Positions 9,104 through 18,640 of a stretch of DNA of 64,000 nt are shown piece after piece; position 1 is the first letter of the stretch, and every line of letters begins with the position of its first letter. The position numbers were made by a program, and so were the translations under genes. The stretch covers positions 12,742 through 76,741 of the forward strand of contig CBIHOV010000041.1 in the NCBI GenBank assembly GCA_966211765.1. Direction: 5' to 3'. Under the pieces are notes generated by a model. That model worked only from the letters and a program-made list of their open reading frames with translations. It searched no databases and was not told the origin of the DNA. The DNA is from Paraflavitalea sp966211765. Its GTDB lineage: Bacteria; Bacteroidota; Bacteroidia; Chitinophagales; Chitinophagaceae.

Positions 9104-9789
9104 TGAATAAAGCAGAAATACTGATCATTGATGACGAAGAACAGATACAAAGGCTGTTGGATATTACCCTGCAAGCTAATAATTATACAGTAGCTATTGC
9201 CTCTTCAGCGAAAGAAGGTCTTATTTTGGCATCTAACCACCCGCCTGATCTGATCCTGTTGGACTTGGGCCTGCCTGACAAGGATGGTTTAAGTGTTTTG
9301 CAGGAATTGCGCCAATGGTATACAAATTCGGTCATTGTTTTATCAGTGCAGAATGATGAAGAAATAATTATCAGGGCACTCGACTGTGGGGCCAATGATT
9401 ACCTGTCAAAGCCATTTCGAACCGGCGAATTATTGGCCCGTATAAGGTCCGCATTGCGAAGTACAGCCTTAGAAGATAATGATCCGGTTATGATTTTCGA
9501 TGAATTGCAAATAGACCTAAATGTAAGGGTGGTAAGAAAAGGCGGAGAACTGGTGAAACTCACCACAACTGAATACAACTTATTGACCTTGTTGGCAAAG
9601 AATGAAGGCAAAGTACTAACGCACCAATATCTTCTGCGATCCGTATGGGGACCCGGTTTTATCAGTCAATCACAATATTTAAGAGTGTTCGTCGCTCAAA
9701 TCAGGAAAAAGATCGAGACAGATCCCAATCGTCCTGAGTACCTTATAACAGAATCAGGCGTTGGTTATCGCTTTATCCGCAAGCAATAG
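9103..9789 (+). CDS. KdpE-like OmpR-family response regulator
   Basis: A 228-residue DNA-binding response regulator. It has a receiver domain (LIIDDEEQIQR, phospho-Asp54 in LILLDLGLPDKDG, Lys in YLSKPF) and a C-terminal winged helix (LTTTEYNLLTLLAKNEGKVLTH, SQYLRVFVAQIRKKIE, GVGYRF) of the OmpR/PhoB class. The start overlaps the stop of the kinase gene by one base, so the pair is cotranslated. Closest family by feel is KdpE. The likely target in this context is the divergent kup gene or a distant kdp operon; that is inference. Confidence 0.93.
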   Translation: MNKAEILIIDDEEQIQRLLDITLQANNYTVAIASSAKEGLILASNHPPDLILLDLGLPDKDGLSVLQELRQWYTNSVIVLSVQNDEEIIIRALDCGANDYLSKPFRTGELLARIRSALRSTALEDNDPVMIFDELQIDLNVRVVRKGGELVKLTTTEYNLLTLLAKNEGKVLTHQYLLRSVWGPGFISQSQYLRVFVAQIRKKIETDPNRPEYLITESGVGYRFIRKQ

Positions 9790-9798
9790 ATTTATCGC

Positions 9799-11880
9799 TT
9801 ATTCCTGTGAACGCTGACCCGCAGCCGCTTCCCTTGTTTTTCTGATCAATTCTTCTACTTCCGCCAGCAAGCCCAGTTGCTCACAGGTTTCCCGGAAGTA
9901 GGCATAATTGCCAGGCTGGTTGTTTTGCTCGGCCAGCGATACCGCATCGGCCAGCCACGATAGATAAGTTTTCTTTGGCGCATTGGTGTATTGAAAACAA
10001 AACAATCCCACCAGGTAACAGCACTCCGGTTCAAATACATTGATCTTCTCTACCACATACTCGTTGATCTTCGATTCAATATCAATAAAGATATTCAGCA
10101 ACAGTTGTTTATCCGTGCCAGCCTGTTCAAATCCCAGCATGAGTATTTTTAAATACTCTACGATCGTCTCTACATATTGCGGTATTCTTTTTAAGGCAGC
10201 ATAATTTTTTTCGGCCAGCTGAATATGCGCAAAAGCCGTATGGAAATCATTCTCCTTCCGGGCCAGTATCGCCATCGCCAATGCCGATAAGGCCAGCAAA
10301 TGAGGCTCATGGTATTTCTCTGCCAGTGCTTTTGCCCGCAGTACATCCCCACGCGCAGATACTACCGCATCCGGGTGATTGATCCTTAATTTAAACATCG
10401 CCCGCCGGCTCAGCAGTTGCGACACCCGCGGTTCATCAAAATCAGCTTCCATTTCCTGTATCGCGTGGTGCAAGAATTGAATGCCTTCCATGTCCTGCTG
10501 TACCAGTGCATGAAACGAATAATAATAAAGGATATCAGCCAATTCGGTGGGGGTAGGATCCCGTTTGAAATAAGGTGTCAGTTTACTGGGGAAATTTTCA
10601 AACAGACCCGTAATGCCGAAATAGGTTTGCGCCAGTCCGATCAGCGCAGGTGTCTCCGGAGAAGTATTGGCCGTATGTTTCAGGTTCATCCTGGCCGGAT
10701 TCGTAAACAGGTCTTCCATGCCCGGCGGCGGCGGCCCCACTTCCGCCTGCTCTATATGAACACCTACATGCTGAGCCCTTTCTATCCGGTTCTGGAAATT
10801 GAAAACATAAGAGCGGCCATGGTTCAGCAGGAACCGCGACAAAGCTTCTCCTTCATAGTCCGATTGGTAACGTTCGCGCCAGGCCTTGTCATAAATAAAC
10901 CGGGCCGTCACCTCATCACCATAAGATTCTGCCAGCGCTGTCAGCATATTGATAGCATCCATGGGCTCCAGCAACGCACTCTTTTCCCGCAGCCTGTCAG
11001 CAAGCGGCGTATTCACATGTCCTGCTGCTGAGAATGGCTCAAAAGGAGCGCCTGCCGTAGCAACCATTTCTCTCAGTAACTCCGCCGGATCGTATTCAAC
11101 TACCTGTGCTTTCCCTGCTCCGTAAAAACCGATCACCTCGCTCATACTTTCCCGCACTTTGCTCCCCGGCATATAGGTATAGGTAAACCCCTTTGCCGTG
11201 GCAGCTGCATCACGCAAACCCAGGTAATTCCGGTTATCGTCGAAGTCCTGGCCCGAAAAACCACAGAAAATAAAATGATACTGTTCCAACAGTTTCAGCA
11301 GTGCATCCTGCAGCGCTTTGGCCCTTCCTTTCAATCTTTGTTTGCGCGTATCAACCATTGAGGCGGGGGAAGAACAGGAACCATGTATCTTGATAATGGG
11401 GATGGTATCGGAAGATGATTGTGCTGCCAGGGCATTGAAACCCGCTTCATCATAATAAACGGTGTAAGGAATATTGCTGGCAGCAAAGGCCCGTTCAAAA
11501 TTCTGGTCGAAGTTGGTGGTCACCACGGCTTTTACCAGACCTGCTTTGGCAAGCCCCGCCGTATAATATTGAACGGCATTATAAGTATCCGTATCTACTG
11601 CGCTCAACAGTTCAAAATAACGGATACCTGCACGTTCCACCATCCGTTGCGCCTGGTAATCGGGCGGGAAAGTATTTTCCCCGCGCTTCTCCCGGATAGC
11701 GGTGAGCAGTTGTTCCCGGAAGCGCGTCCTGATGCCAAATTGTTCCATCCGGTCCCACAGGGTTTCCAGGATGGCATCATTCAATTGGTTCCAGCCAGGC
11801 AGGGAGGAAGGAGGAGCCATCGAGCAGCCTGCACCGGCAAAGACCACTACACCCTCCTGTATTCCGGGTATACTTACCAT
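9799..11880 (-). CDS. SIR2-like domain protein with C-terminal helical (TPR-like) region
   Basis: Residues 1-260 form a SIR2-type NAD-binding fold: VVVFAGAGCS (residues 11-20), TTNFDQNFERAF with Asn123, IIKIHGS with His166, and FIFCGFSGQDFDD. Asn and His are at the positions used for NAD hydrolysis in bacterial SIR2 NADases. Residues about 300-690 are helical with paired-helix periodicity (ALSALAMAILARKENDFHTAFAHIQLA and similar), as in TPR-type sensors. There is no signal peptide or membrane segment. SIR2 plus helical-repeat proteins are known antiphage abortive-infection effectors (for example DSR-type), usually larger. No other defence gene adjoins it: it is convergent with the KdpE-like gene (9-bp gap) and 66 bp downstream of a VOC gene. 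A defence role is inference. Confidence 0.8.
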   Translation of the reverse strand: MVSIPGIQEGVVVFAGAGCSMAPPSSLPGWNQLNDAILETLWDRMEQFGIRTRFREQLLTAIREKRGENTFPPDYQAQRMVERAGIRYFELLSAVDTDTYNAVQYYTAGLAKAGLVKAVVTTNFDQNFERAFAASNIPYTVYYDEAGFNALAAQSSSDTIPIIKIHGSCSSPASMVDTRKQRLKGRAKALQDALLKLLEQYHFIFCGFSGQDFDDNRNYLGLRDAAATAKGFTYTYMPGSKVRESMSEVIGFYGAGKAQVVEYDPAELLREMVATAGAPFEPFSAAGHVNTPLADRLREKSALLEPMDAINMLTALAESYGDEVTARFIYDKAWRERYQSDYEGEALSRFLLNHGRSYVFNFQNRIERAQHVGVHIEQAEVGPPPPGMEDLFTNPARMNLKHTANTSPETPALIGLAQTYFGITGLFENFPSKLTPYFKRDPTPTELADILYYYSFHALVQQDMEGIQFLHHAIQEMEADFDEPRVSQLLSRRAMFKLRINHPDAVVSARGDVLRAKALAEKYHEPHLLALSALAMAILARKENDFHTAFAHIQLAEKNYAALKRIPQYVETIVEYLKILMLGFEQAGTDKQLLLNIFIDIESKINEYVVEKINVFEPECCYLVGLFCFQYTNAPKKTYLSWLADAVSLAEQNNQPGNYAYFRETCEQLGLLAEVEELIRKTREAAAGQRSQE

Positions 11881-11946
11881 AAATTTGATGTTAACTAGTG
11901 CGAAGAGAAAGGGTAGCGGTGGGATAGATCAGCAATGTTGTCCTGC

Positions 11947-12438
11947 TCAATCTTTGGGTTCCCACAATTGAACTTTGTTTCCTTCTCCGTCAAGGATATG
12001 CACAAATTTGCCGTAATCATAACTTTCGATAGTGTCAACAATGGTAACGCCTTCCTTTTTCAATTCCTCTACAAGCGCTTCCAGGTTTTCCACTCTGTAA
12101 TTGATCATAAAGTCCTTAGTGGAAGGTGCAAAGTATTTTGTCGTTTCAGGAAACGGAGTCCATTGCGTCTGTCCTTTTTTTGTGCTGTCGGCACCTTCAT
12201 ACCACTCAAAAGTTGCACCATATGGGTTGGTGTCTAATCCAAGATGTTTTTGATACCACTCTTTCACTTTGTTAGGGTCTTTGCATTTGAAAAAAATGCC
12301 ACCAATGCCGGTTACTTTTTTCATTGTTGTTGTTTTTTCGTTTTTTCTTGAAATTACTGTCTTAAATGCGAAACCAAAGCAAAATGATGTCGCAGTGAGC
12401 AAGGTTATTAAAGCCGCTTTTTTCATTGTCGGGTTCAT
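11947..12438 (-). CDS. VOC-family (glyoxalase/bleomycin-resistance fold) protein
   Basis: 163 residues. The segment from Met39 on (GIGGIFFKCKDPNKVKEWYQ, LGLDTNPYG, DFMINYRVENLEALVEEL, FVHILDGEGNKVQLWEP) is a complete VOC beta-alpha-beta-beta-beta module of the kind annotated as glyoxalase-like. Upstream residues MKKAALITLLTATSFCFGFAF form a hydrophobic signal-like helix, which is unusual for the family. Either the protein is exported or the true start is Met39 at 12324. The substrate cannot be read. It lies 12 bp from the receiver gene upstream on the same strand. Confidence 0.8.
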   Translation of the reverse strand: MNPTMKKAALITLLTATSFCFGFAFKTVISRKNEKTTTMKKVTGIGGIFFKCKDPNKVKEWYQKHLGLDTNPYGATFEWYEGADSTKKGQTQWTPFPETTKYFAPSTKDFMINYRVENLEALVEELKKEGVTIVDTIESYDYGKFVHILDGEGNKVQLWEPKD

Positions 12439-12450
12439 TTAATCTGTTAT

Positions 12451-12882
12451 CTAACTCCTGTTCAGTTGAGCAATGGAGCGCTGCAATCCTTCCTCCGTAG
12501 CCTGCCGGGTAAGGTGCAGCAGTATTTTTTTCAGAGTGCCATAATCGGTGGGTTTTGACAGAAAGCCAAGGGCCCCAAGACCGGCCGCCGTATCCCGGTC
12601 TTTTTTTGCAGAAGAGGTCGAATACATGATCACGGGAATATGCTTTAGATCTTCATGGCGCTTAAGTTGTGTTAGGCATTCCCATCCGTCCATACCCGGC
12701 ATGTTGATATCAAGGAATATCAGGTCAGGCTTACTGATCCCATTATGCTGCAGCTTATTCAATGCATCCTGCCCGTCGATCGCACTGTAATAGTTAATGG
12801 AAGCATCTATTTCTCCCAGTGCCTCTGCAAACAGCTCCGAATCATCTGCATCATCATCCACAAATAAGATCGTTTTGTACAT
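12451..12882 (-). CDS. Single-domain response regulator
   Basis: A 143-residue lone receiver with ILFVDDDADDSELF, phospho-Asp58 in LIFLDINMPGMDGW, VIMYSTSS and FLSKPTD, and no output domain. It begins 20 bp downstream of the large hybrid kinase gene on the same strand and is very likely cotranscribed. It is therefore the natural phosphotransfer partner of one of the two kinase cores in that protein. Confidence 0.92.
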   Translation of the reverse strand: MYKTILFVDDDADDSELFAEALGEIDASINYYSAIDGQDALNKLQHNGISKPDLIFLDINMPGMDGWECLTQLKRHEDLKHIPVIMYSTSSAKKDRDTAAGLGALGFLSKPTDYGTLKKILLHLTRQATEEGLQRSIAQLNRS

Positions 12883-12902
12883 GGTTAGTTCGGTATAATG
12901 GT

Positions 12903-15900
12903 TTAGGTAGACTCTTTTACCTGGCTGAGGGGCAAACGGATGATAAAGCTCGCCCCTTTGTTCTTGTAGCCCCTGGCGGTAATCGTTCCATGGTGCCGCT
13001 CCACTATTTTTTTGCAGAGCGCCAGCCCAAGACCTGTTCCTTCATAATCACTGGCAGGGTTCAGCCTGGCAAAGGTATCAAAGATTTTAGTTGCATGCAT
13101 TTCATCAAAACCAATTCCGTTGTCGGCAACCGATATTTCCAGGTATGGTTGATTATCAGCTTGCGTTGTGGTATGGGCGGTGATGGAAATAACAGGCCGT
13201 TGCCCTTCCCGTGAAAACTTCAAGGCATTTTGAATGATATTGTAAAAAAGCTGGTGTATCAAAATGGGCGCCCCTTCAATTACCGGCAGTCTGTCCGATT
13301 GTATAATGGCCTGTTTCCGCTGAATCACCAATTCCAGGTCCGATTCAATACCCTGAATGATCCCGTTGAGATCGATAGGCTTAAAGGGCTGATCCGCCGC
13401 ACTGATCGAAGAATAGCTTAATATACCGTCTACCACCGCCAGCATTCTGTCGGTGGCAGTCATTACCTTGTTTATATACGACTGTGCCTTGTCCGGCAAC
13501 ATACTTGCATACTCATCCAGCAGCCGTTTTTCAAAGATCCTGATCTTGCGCACCGGCTCTTTCAGGTCATGACTGGCCACATGGGCAAACTGCAGCAGGT
13601 CTTCATTGGAGCGTTGCAGCTCGGCCGTTCTTTCCCGCACCATCGATTCCAGTAATATTTCTGTCTGCCTCCGGCTCTCCGCCATTTTGATATGCATATC
13701 TACCTTGGCCACCAGTTCCTTCGAAGAAAATGGCTTTACCAGGTAATCATCTGCCCCGCTGGCAATACCGGCTATTTTGGCTTCCTCACCGGCCCTCGCC
13801 GATAAGAAGATGACAGGCATATGCCTGGTGGCCCCATGATTTCGTATCTTTTTCAACAGTCCAAGGCCGTCCAGCCTGGGCATCATGATATCTGACAGCA
13901 GCAGGTCGGGTTGGTGGAGTAGGGCGCTGTTGAAGGCTTCTTCTCCATCAACAGCCGTAATAACGTCAAACTGATCACTCAGCAAACGATATACATAGGC
14001 CCGCATATCTGTATTGTCATCCGCCAATAATACTTTATACCGGGTGGCCGTTCCGTTACCGTTGTTTACAGGTGACTGCAAACCTGCTTCCGCTATCTCC
14101 GCTGTATTGTCCGCCCCTGTTGGCAATATCCATTTTTGAGCCTCTTCCACAAAAGCAGTTGCATGGCCCGCTGCCCTCGCGCTAACCGGTATTTCCACGA
14201 TCTTGTCGGCAGTCAAATGATCCTTGCCCAGGGGGATCGAAACGGTAAAGACAGAGCCCTTTCCCAGTTCACTGCTCACCTGTATAGTACCCTGGTGCAA
14301 TTTTACCAGCTCCTTTACCAGCGCAAGCCCGATGCCTGTTCCTTCCTGACTTCTTCCGCTGGTGTGCTCAATGCGGTAAAAGCGGTCGAATATCTTATCC
14401 AACTGGTCGGGGGCAATACCTGCGCCCGTATCACGCACTGATACATGAATCGCTGCATCCACCTGTTTGACCCCGATGCTGATCTTGCCTCCAATACTGT
14501 ACTTGAATGCATTCGATACAAGATTCAAAATGATCCTTTCCCACATGTCTATATCAACATACACCTCTCCCTCGATCACTTCAGTCCGGATCTCCAGTTG
14601 CATACCTGCATTTTCGATAGCAGACCTGAACACACTGGCCAGGTCGGCCGTGAGCCCGCTGATATCAACCCGCGAAAACCTGCCTTCCATCCGCCCTGCT
14701 TCAATTCTTGAAAACTCCAGCAGGGTATTGACCAGTTTTTGCATCCGGAGCGCATTGCGCTGGATCAGCTCCAGCCTGGCCTTATTGGCTGGAATGGTCT
14801 GTGGGTCATTCAATGCTTCTTCAGCAGGACCCAATAACAGCGTAAGTGGTGTACGGAACTCATGACTGATATTGGAAAAGAAAGTGGTCTTGGCCTTGTC
14901 TATTTCTGCCAGCGCTGCCATTCTTTTCCTTTCTTCTTCCATGGCGTGTACGTTGGCAAAACTGGTAGCCACCTGGTCAGCGATCAGCGAGAAGAAGCTG
15001 CTGTATTTTTCATCCAGTAAGCGATAGGGATTTTGTCCGATCACTAAAAAACCATAAGGGGCCGCAGAAGCCCCTTGTATTACCGGTAAGATGATGGCCC
15101 TGGCAGTAGCTACTTTCCATATCCCTTTGGGCATGGCGCCAAAGGCAGGCTGCAGGTTCTCCAATACCTGTAGTTGCCGGGTGGCAGCGGCTTGTTGAAA
15201 AAGCAGCGCGAGCGCGCCAGCCCCATCCAGGTCAATTTCCCGGGGTAGGGTATGTGCCGGAAGTTCTTCATGCGTATAGCTGGAAAGAATGGCTTTATTG
15301 TCCTGTAAGGCAAAGTACAAGGCAAATGGAAAGTCATAAGGGTTTTGCTGTAGCGTGGCGATCGTTTTGCCTGCTACTTCCGTATTGGATTTGGGAACCG
15401 TCAGGTTTTTACCCAATTGTGTCAGTGTCCTCAACTGGCGTTCACTAATGATCCTATCCGTATCATCGGTATTGGCGCAGATCATTCCGGCCGTCATACC
15501 ATCGTCTCCCGGAATGGGCGTATAAGAGAAAGTATAATAAGTTTCTTCCGGATAGCCGTTGCGCTCCATGATCAGTAACTGCGATTCTACATAAACCCCT
15601 TCATCCTGCTCCATTACCTTTTGCAGCATGTGACCGATATCATTCCAGATATCTTTCCACACCAGTGAGGCCGGTGCGCCCAGCGCCCAGGGATGTTTTC
15701 CTCCCACAATGGCTTTGTAAGGATCATTGTACAGTTTGATCAATTCTTTGCCCCATCCCAGCCAGATGGGTTGGCGGGAAGTAAGCATGATGCGAATACA
15801 GGTTCTAAGGCTTTGGGGCCAGGAGCTGCTGGGGCCCAGGGGCGTTTCGGACCAGTTGAATGCCCTGATGCGTTCTCCCATTTCTCCGCCACCCGATAAA

Positions 15901-15923
15901 AACTCAGGTAAATTGTTGGACAT
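12903..15923 (-). CDS. Hybrid sensor kinase with two kinase cores (PAS-GAF-HK-REC-HK)
   Basis: 1006 residues, no membrane segment. Order: PAS-like domain (about 20-160, WPQSLRTCIRIMLTSRQPIW), GAF-like domain (about 165-330), first HisKA (NISHEFRTPLTLLLGP, His354) with ATPase (NLVSNAFKYS, GTGIGLALVKE), receiver (VLLADDNTDMR, Asp678 in LLLSDIMMPRLDG, YLVKPF), then a coiled coil and a second HisKA (HVASHDLKEPVRK, His785) with ATPase (NIIQNALKFS, GTGLGLALCKK). The second core is of the phytochrome-like SHDLKEP type. The arrangement allows a relay His354 to Asp678, plus a separate output by His785 to the receiver encoded 20 bp downstream. The signal is unknown and presumably cytosolic. Confidence 0.93.
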   Translation of the reverse strand: MSNNLPEFLSGGGEMGERIRAFNWSETPLGPSSSWPQSLRTCIRIMLTSRQPIWLGWGKELIKLYNDPYKAIVGGKHPWALGAPASLVWKDIWNDIGHMLQKVMEQDEGVYVESQLLIMERNGYPEETYYTFSYTPIPGDDGMTAGMICANTDDTDRIISERQLRTLTQLGKNLTVPKSNTEVAGKTIATLQQNPYDFPFALYFALQDNKAILSSYTHEELPAHTLPREIDLDGAGALALLFQQAAATRQLQVLENLQPAFGAMPKGIWKVATARAIILPVIQGASAAPYGFLVIGQNPYRLLDEKYSSFFSLIADQVATSFANVHAMEEERKRMAALAEIDKAKTTFFSNISHEFRTPLTLLLGPAEEALNDPQTIPANKARLELIQRNALRMQKLVNTLLEFSRIEAGRMEGRFSRVDISGLTADLASVFRSAIENAGMQLEIRTEVIEGEVYVDIDMWERIILNLVSNAFKYSIGGKISIGVKQVDAAIHVSVRDTGAGIAPDQLDKIFDRFYRIEHTSGRSQEGTGIGLALVKELVKLHQGTIQVSSELGKGSVFTVSIPLGKDHLTADKIVEIPVSARAAGHATAFVEEAQKWILPTGADNTAEIAEAGLQSPVNNGNGTATRYKVLLADDNTDMRAYVYRLLSDQFDVITAVDGEEAFNSALLHQPDLLLSDIMMPRLDGLGLLKKIRNHGATRHMPVIFLSARAGEEAKIAGIASGADDYLVKPFSSKELVAKVDMHIKMAESRRQTEILLESMVRERTAELQRSNEDLLQFAHVASHDLKEPVRKIRIFEKRLLDEYASMLPDKAQSYINKVMTATDRMLAVVDGILSYSSISAADQPFKPIDLNGIIQGIESDLELVIQRKQAIIQSDRLPVIEGAPILIHQLFYNIIQNALKFSREGQRPVISITAHTTTQADNQPYLEISVADNGIGFDEMHATKIFDTFARLNPASDYEGTGLGLALCKKIVERHHGTITARGYKNKGASFIIRLPLSQVKEST

Positions 15924-16006
15924 ACAAAAAAGCTATGTATAAAACTACCACTTGCAATAGTTGCGCCAGGGCAGTTACGCCTAAATATACATGCTTTCGC
16001 TGATCC

Positions 16007-17449
16007 TCATTCCACAATCACATCTTTCAGCGGCGACACCAATTTCTTATATGGATTGGCCAGGAACATCTTTAAAAAATCAACACCTTTCATAGCCAGC
16101 CTTGCGCCATGACCGTTGTTGTGAACGGTCATCAGCTGTGCATTGGGCATGGTGCGTTTGATGAGCCGGTTGTAAAAAGGCCGGCACCAGGGGTCTGCAT
16201 CCCCGGCTGCTATCAGCGCCGGCACATTGGAATAGACGGGTGTTTTGGCAACAGGCGCTTCCGGCTTTACCTGCCAGCAGGCGCAAATGGCATGATCCAC
16301 ATTGTTGAAGGGATGCCCTGCCAGCCAGGGCAATAGGGTATCCTGTTTTTTGATCAGGTCTTTGTCGGCATAGGCAATTTGTTCCGAACAATAAATGCTG
16401 TAACGCATGCCGGCTGATAAACTTTGATTACCACGGAATACACCGTCCACTTGTTCCCGCACATACGACGCATGATTGCCATTGATAATATCCGTCATCA
16501 CAAAAGGAACAGTTTTTAGTTGCCCGGTGTTGAGCCGGTCGATCACCGCATCCGTCAGTTCATTTTTACTATATCCGATCGTAAAACTATCGGGCTTGCC
16601 TGGTTCGGCATACTGCAGCCTGAATCGCTTACCGGCCAGATCTGCAAAATATTGGTGAAACCGTTCCCTCAATCCGGTATACCGCGTATCATGGATTGAG
16701 TCGGCTTCCACATTATCAAACACCTGGTTCAATGCTTCATTGAAGTTGAACAATGCGTGCTCTTCATAATTCACATAGCCGGGTAGGGGAGAGTTTAATA
16801 TCAATGCTTTTACTGCTTCCGGGTGGTTTCTCGCTACAGTGAGCATCAGCCCGCCGCTGTAAGAGATGCCAAACAACGTGAGCGAGTCGAGCTTCAATGC
16901 CCGGCGCAGGTCGTTGATGTCTGCAGCGCTTTCTATCGTATTGTAAGCAGAAAGATCAATGCCTTGTGCTGCCAGCCGTTTGCGGCATTGCTTAACAGCA
17001 ATAAGTTCCAGGCTGTCCTTCGACAGGTTTTCCCGGTAAGCCCTTTTGAAAGCTTCGCCCACTTCCGGACAATCCAGGCAAGGGAGCGACTTTTTAGTGC
17101 CTCGTTGATCAAAGGCAATGAAACCGCCAAATTGAAAGAAGTCCGAGTTGTAGCGCAGGCTGTCGAAATTGGCGATCGTACTATAGCCGGGGCCGCCGGT
17201 GGTAGTAAGGAATACATTCTTCACCGAATCCATACCCGGTTGCCGGGCATATACAAAGGGTATTTTGATGGTGGGGCCCTTGGGTTTTTGCCTGTTCTCA
17301 GGCACCACCAGGTAGCCGCAGCGGGCAATTAATCCATTGCCTATCTTAAACAGGCAGGCGCCCGGTTCAATTTTGGGCGTATAGCCCTGCGAAAAAAGGC
17401 GGGCAGTGCTCATGCAGAGAAGGCATACAAAGAGGAACAGCGATTTCAT
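16007..17449 (-). CDS. Secreted alpha/beta hydrolase, proline-iminopeptidase/TAP-like (peptidase S33 family)
   Basis: A 480-residue exported protein with signal peptide MKSLFLFVCLLCMSTARLFSQ. It shows the oxyanion turn TTGGPGYST, the nucleophile elbow GISYSGG, a late Asp in IAAGDADPWCRP and His in HNNGHGARL, which together form a complete Ser-Asp-His triad with a large cap insertion. This layout matches TAP-like S33 aminopeptidases/tripeptidyl hydrolases. The substrate (short peptides) is inferred. An ATG at 17485 is possible, but 17449 begins the signal peptide exactly. No operon partner is obvious. Confidence 0.88.
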   Translation of the reverse strand: MKSLFLFVCLLCMSTARLFSQGYTPKIEPGACLFKIGNGLIARCGYLVVPENRQKPKGPTIKIPFVYARQPGMDSVKNVFLTTTGGPGYSTIANFDSLRYNSDFFQFGGFIAFDQRGTKKSLPCLDCPEVGEAFKRAYRENLSKDSLELIAVKQCRKRLAAQGIDLSAYNTIESAADINDLRRALKLDSLTLFGISYSGGLMLTVARNHPEAVKALILNSPLPGYVNYEEHALFNFNEALNQVFDNVEADSIHDTRYTGLRERFHQYFADLAGKRFRLQYAEPGKPDSFTIGYSKNELTDAVIDRLNTGQLKTVPFVMTDIINGNHASYVREQVDGVFRGNQSLSAGMRYSIYCSEQIAYADKDLIKKQDTLLPWLAGHPFNNVDHAICACWQVKPEAPVAKTPVYSNVPALIAAGDADPWCRPFYNRLIKRTMPNAQLMTVHNNGHGARLAMKGVDFLKMFLANPYKKLVSPLKDVIVE

Positions 17450-17630
17450 GGCGCTAACTTTTGTGCAAATTACGCAGGACGGCAAGAGCAGGAAAGGTAA
17501 AAATCGGACATTCCGGCTGCTGGAAAGCTATCAGCGTTTTTCCCGGACGTATTGATCGCTGGTATTTTTTCGAACGAAGCGCAGCGGAGAGAGAACTGCT
17601 GTCGCAGCAAACGCAACATAGCAAACCTGC

Positions 17631-17665
17631 ATTCTTCTGTATTCTAAATGCTGTCTTCTGTATTC
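17631..17665. repeat. Heptad repeat array, TGTATTC type
   Basis: Five consecutive 7-mers in strict phase (attcttc, tgtattc, taaatgc, tgtcttc, tgtattc). The array overlaps the last seven codons and the stop of the AraC-family gene, so it contributes coding sequence. Confidence 0.6.
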
Positions 17666-18465
17666 TTCTCGCCAAGCCTCCGGCCAGTAAACTTCACCAC
17701 ATCCTTGTAGAAATGACTAAGGTCGTAGTACCCATGTAGGGAATGATCAAAACTGCTTTTGTTCTTAATGTAATCTGTAAGGGCTGTACGTGCCCGGAGC
17801 GTGCCGAAGAAGTTTTTGGGATTGGTGCCGATGGCCTGCATGAAATAGCGGTACATGGTTTTTTCTGTGAGGTGTTGCCGGCTGGCCAGCTCATAGTTGT
17901 TGAGTTGCATTCCTGAAGAACAGAATGTATCAATCACCTGCTGTACAGATGACAGGTAATGCACTTGTGTATGGGTGGCCGCCAGTTTGTCGAGCAGGAA
18001 ATTTTCAAGGAAACGCAGGCGGCTGTCAAACCCATCCAGCCTTTTCAACTTGCGCAGCAGGGTGCCGGAAATGATCTCGTTTACTGGGATCACACCATGC
18101 CCGATCTTTGTTTGTGGAATACCAAATACCGCTTCGAAACCACCCGGATTGAATTTCACCGTAAAGATATTATCCGTAGGCAGGTTGCGCCGCTCCACAA
18201 TATCACTGCGCAGCACCAATATATCCGTATCCTCCTCTACCTGGTGCATCGCTTGCCCCGTCTTCAACAGATAGCGCGTACCCAGGTTGAGCCAGATGGT
18301 AGGGGTGTAGCTGGGAAACATTTTAACCGTGAAAGGCGCTTCGCCAACATGGTGAAGCATGGCATCAGGAGAAGTTTCTGAGAAAAACTCAATATACGGC
18401 GCCAGTTCAGCACAGGGCATTTTGAACTGGTACAACTTACGGATATTATCGAAGATCTCCACCAT
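17644..18465 (-). CDS. AraC-family transcriptional regulator
   Basis: 273 residues. The N-terminal two thirds is a cupin-like sensor of the DUF6597 type (MPCAELAPYIEFFSE, PTIWLNLGTRY, VKFNPGGFEAVFGIP). The C-terminal HTH_18 region (LNNYELASRQHLTEKTMYRYFMQAIGTNPKNFF, SLHGYYDLSHFYKDVVKFTG) has the classic two-helix-turn-helix spacing. The final residues after TGRRLGEK are encoded by a 7-bp repeat array. It is divergent from the SGNH hydrolase genes (220-bp gap), which are candidate targets. No ligand can be inferred. Confidence 0.9.
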   Translation of the reverse strand: MVEIFDNIRKLYQFKMPCAELAPYIEFFSETSPDAMLHHVGEAPFTVKMFPSYTPTIWLNLGTRYLLKTGQAMHQVEEDTDILVLRSDIVERRNLPTDNIFTVKFNPGGFEAVFGIPQTKIGHGVIPVNEIISGTLLRKLKRLDGFDSRLRFLENFLLDKLAATHTQVHYLSSVQQVIDTFCSSGMQLNNYELASRQHLTEKTMYRYFMQAIGTNPKNFFGTLRARTALTDYIKNKSSFDHSLHGYYDLSHFYKDVVKFTGRRLGEKNTEDSI

Positions 18466-18640
18466 ACAATATAGACGCGTGTAAAATACAAAATGTTACA
18501 AAAACACCAAATGCATCCGGGAAGCCCCTTAACAGCAGTTTCCATCCTTTCAACGTAAGATAATAACAGATTGGAGCCTTTCATCGTTGCAACACCCAAA
18601 TTTTCCAAAGCAACGTTCCTGTACACGAAAAGATCATTTA

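Noticed and set aside
11947..12438. Antibiotic-resistance (bleomycin/fosfomycin) protein
   Set aside because: Only the generic VOC fold is visible; no residues specific to a resistance enzyme could be identified.
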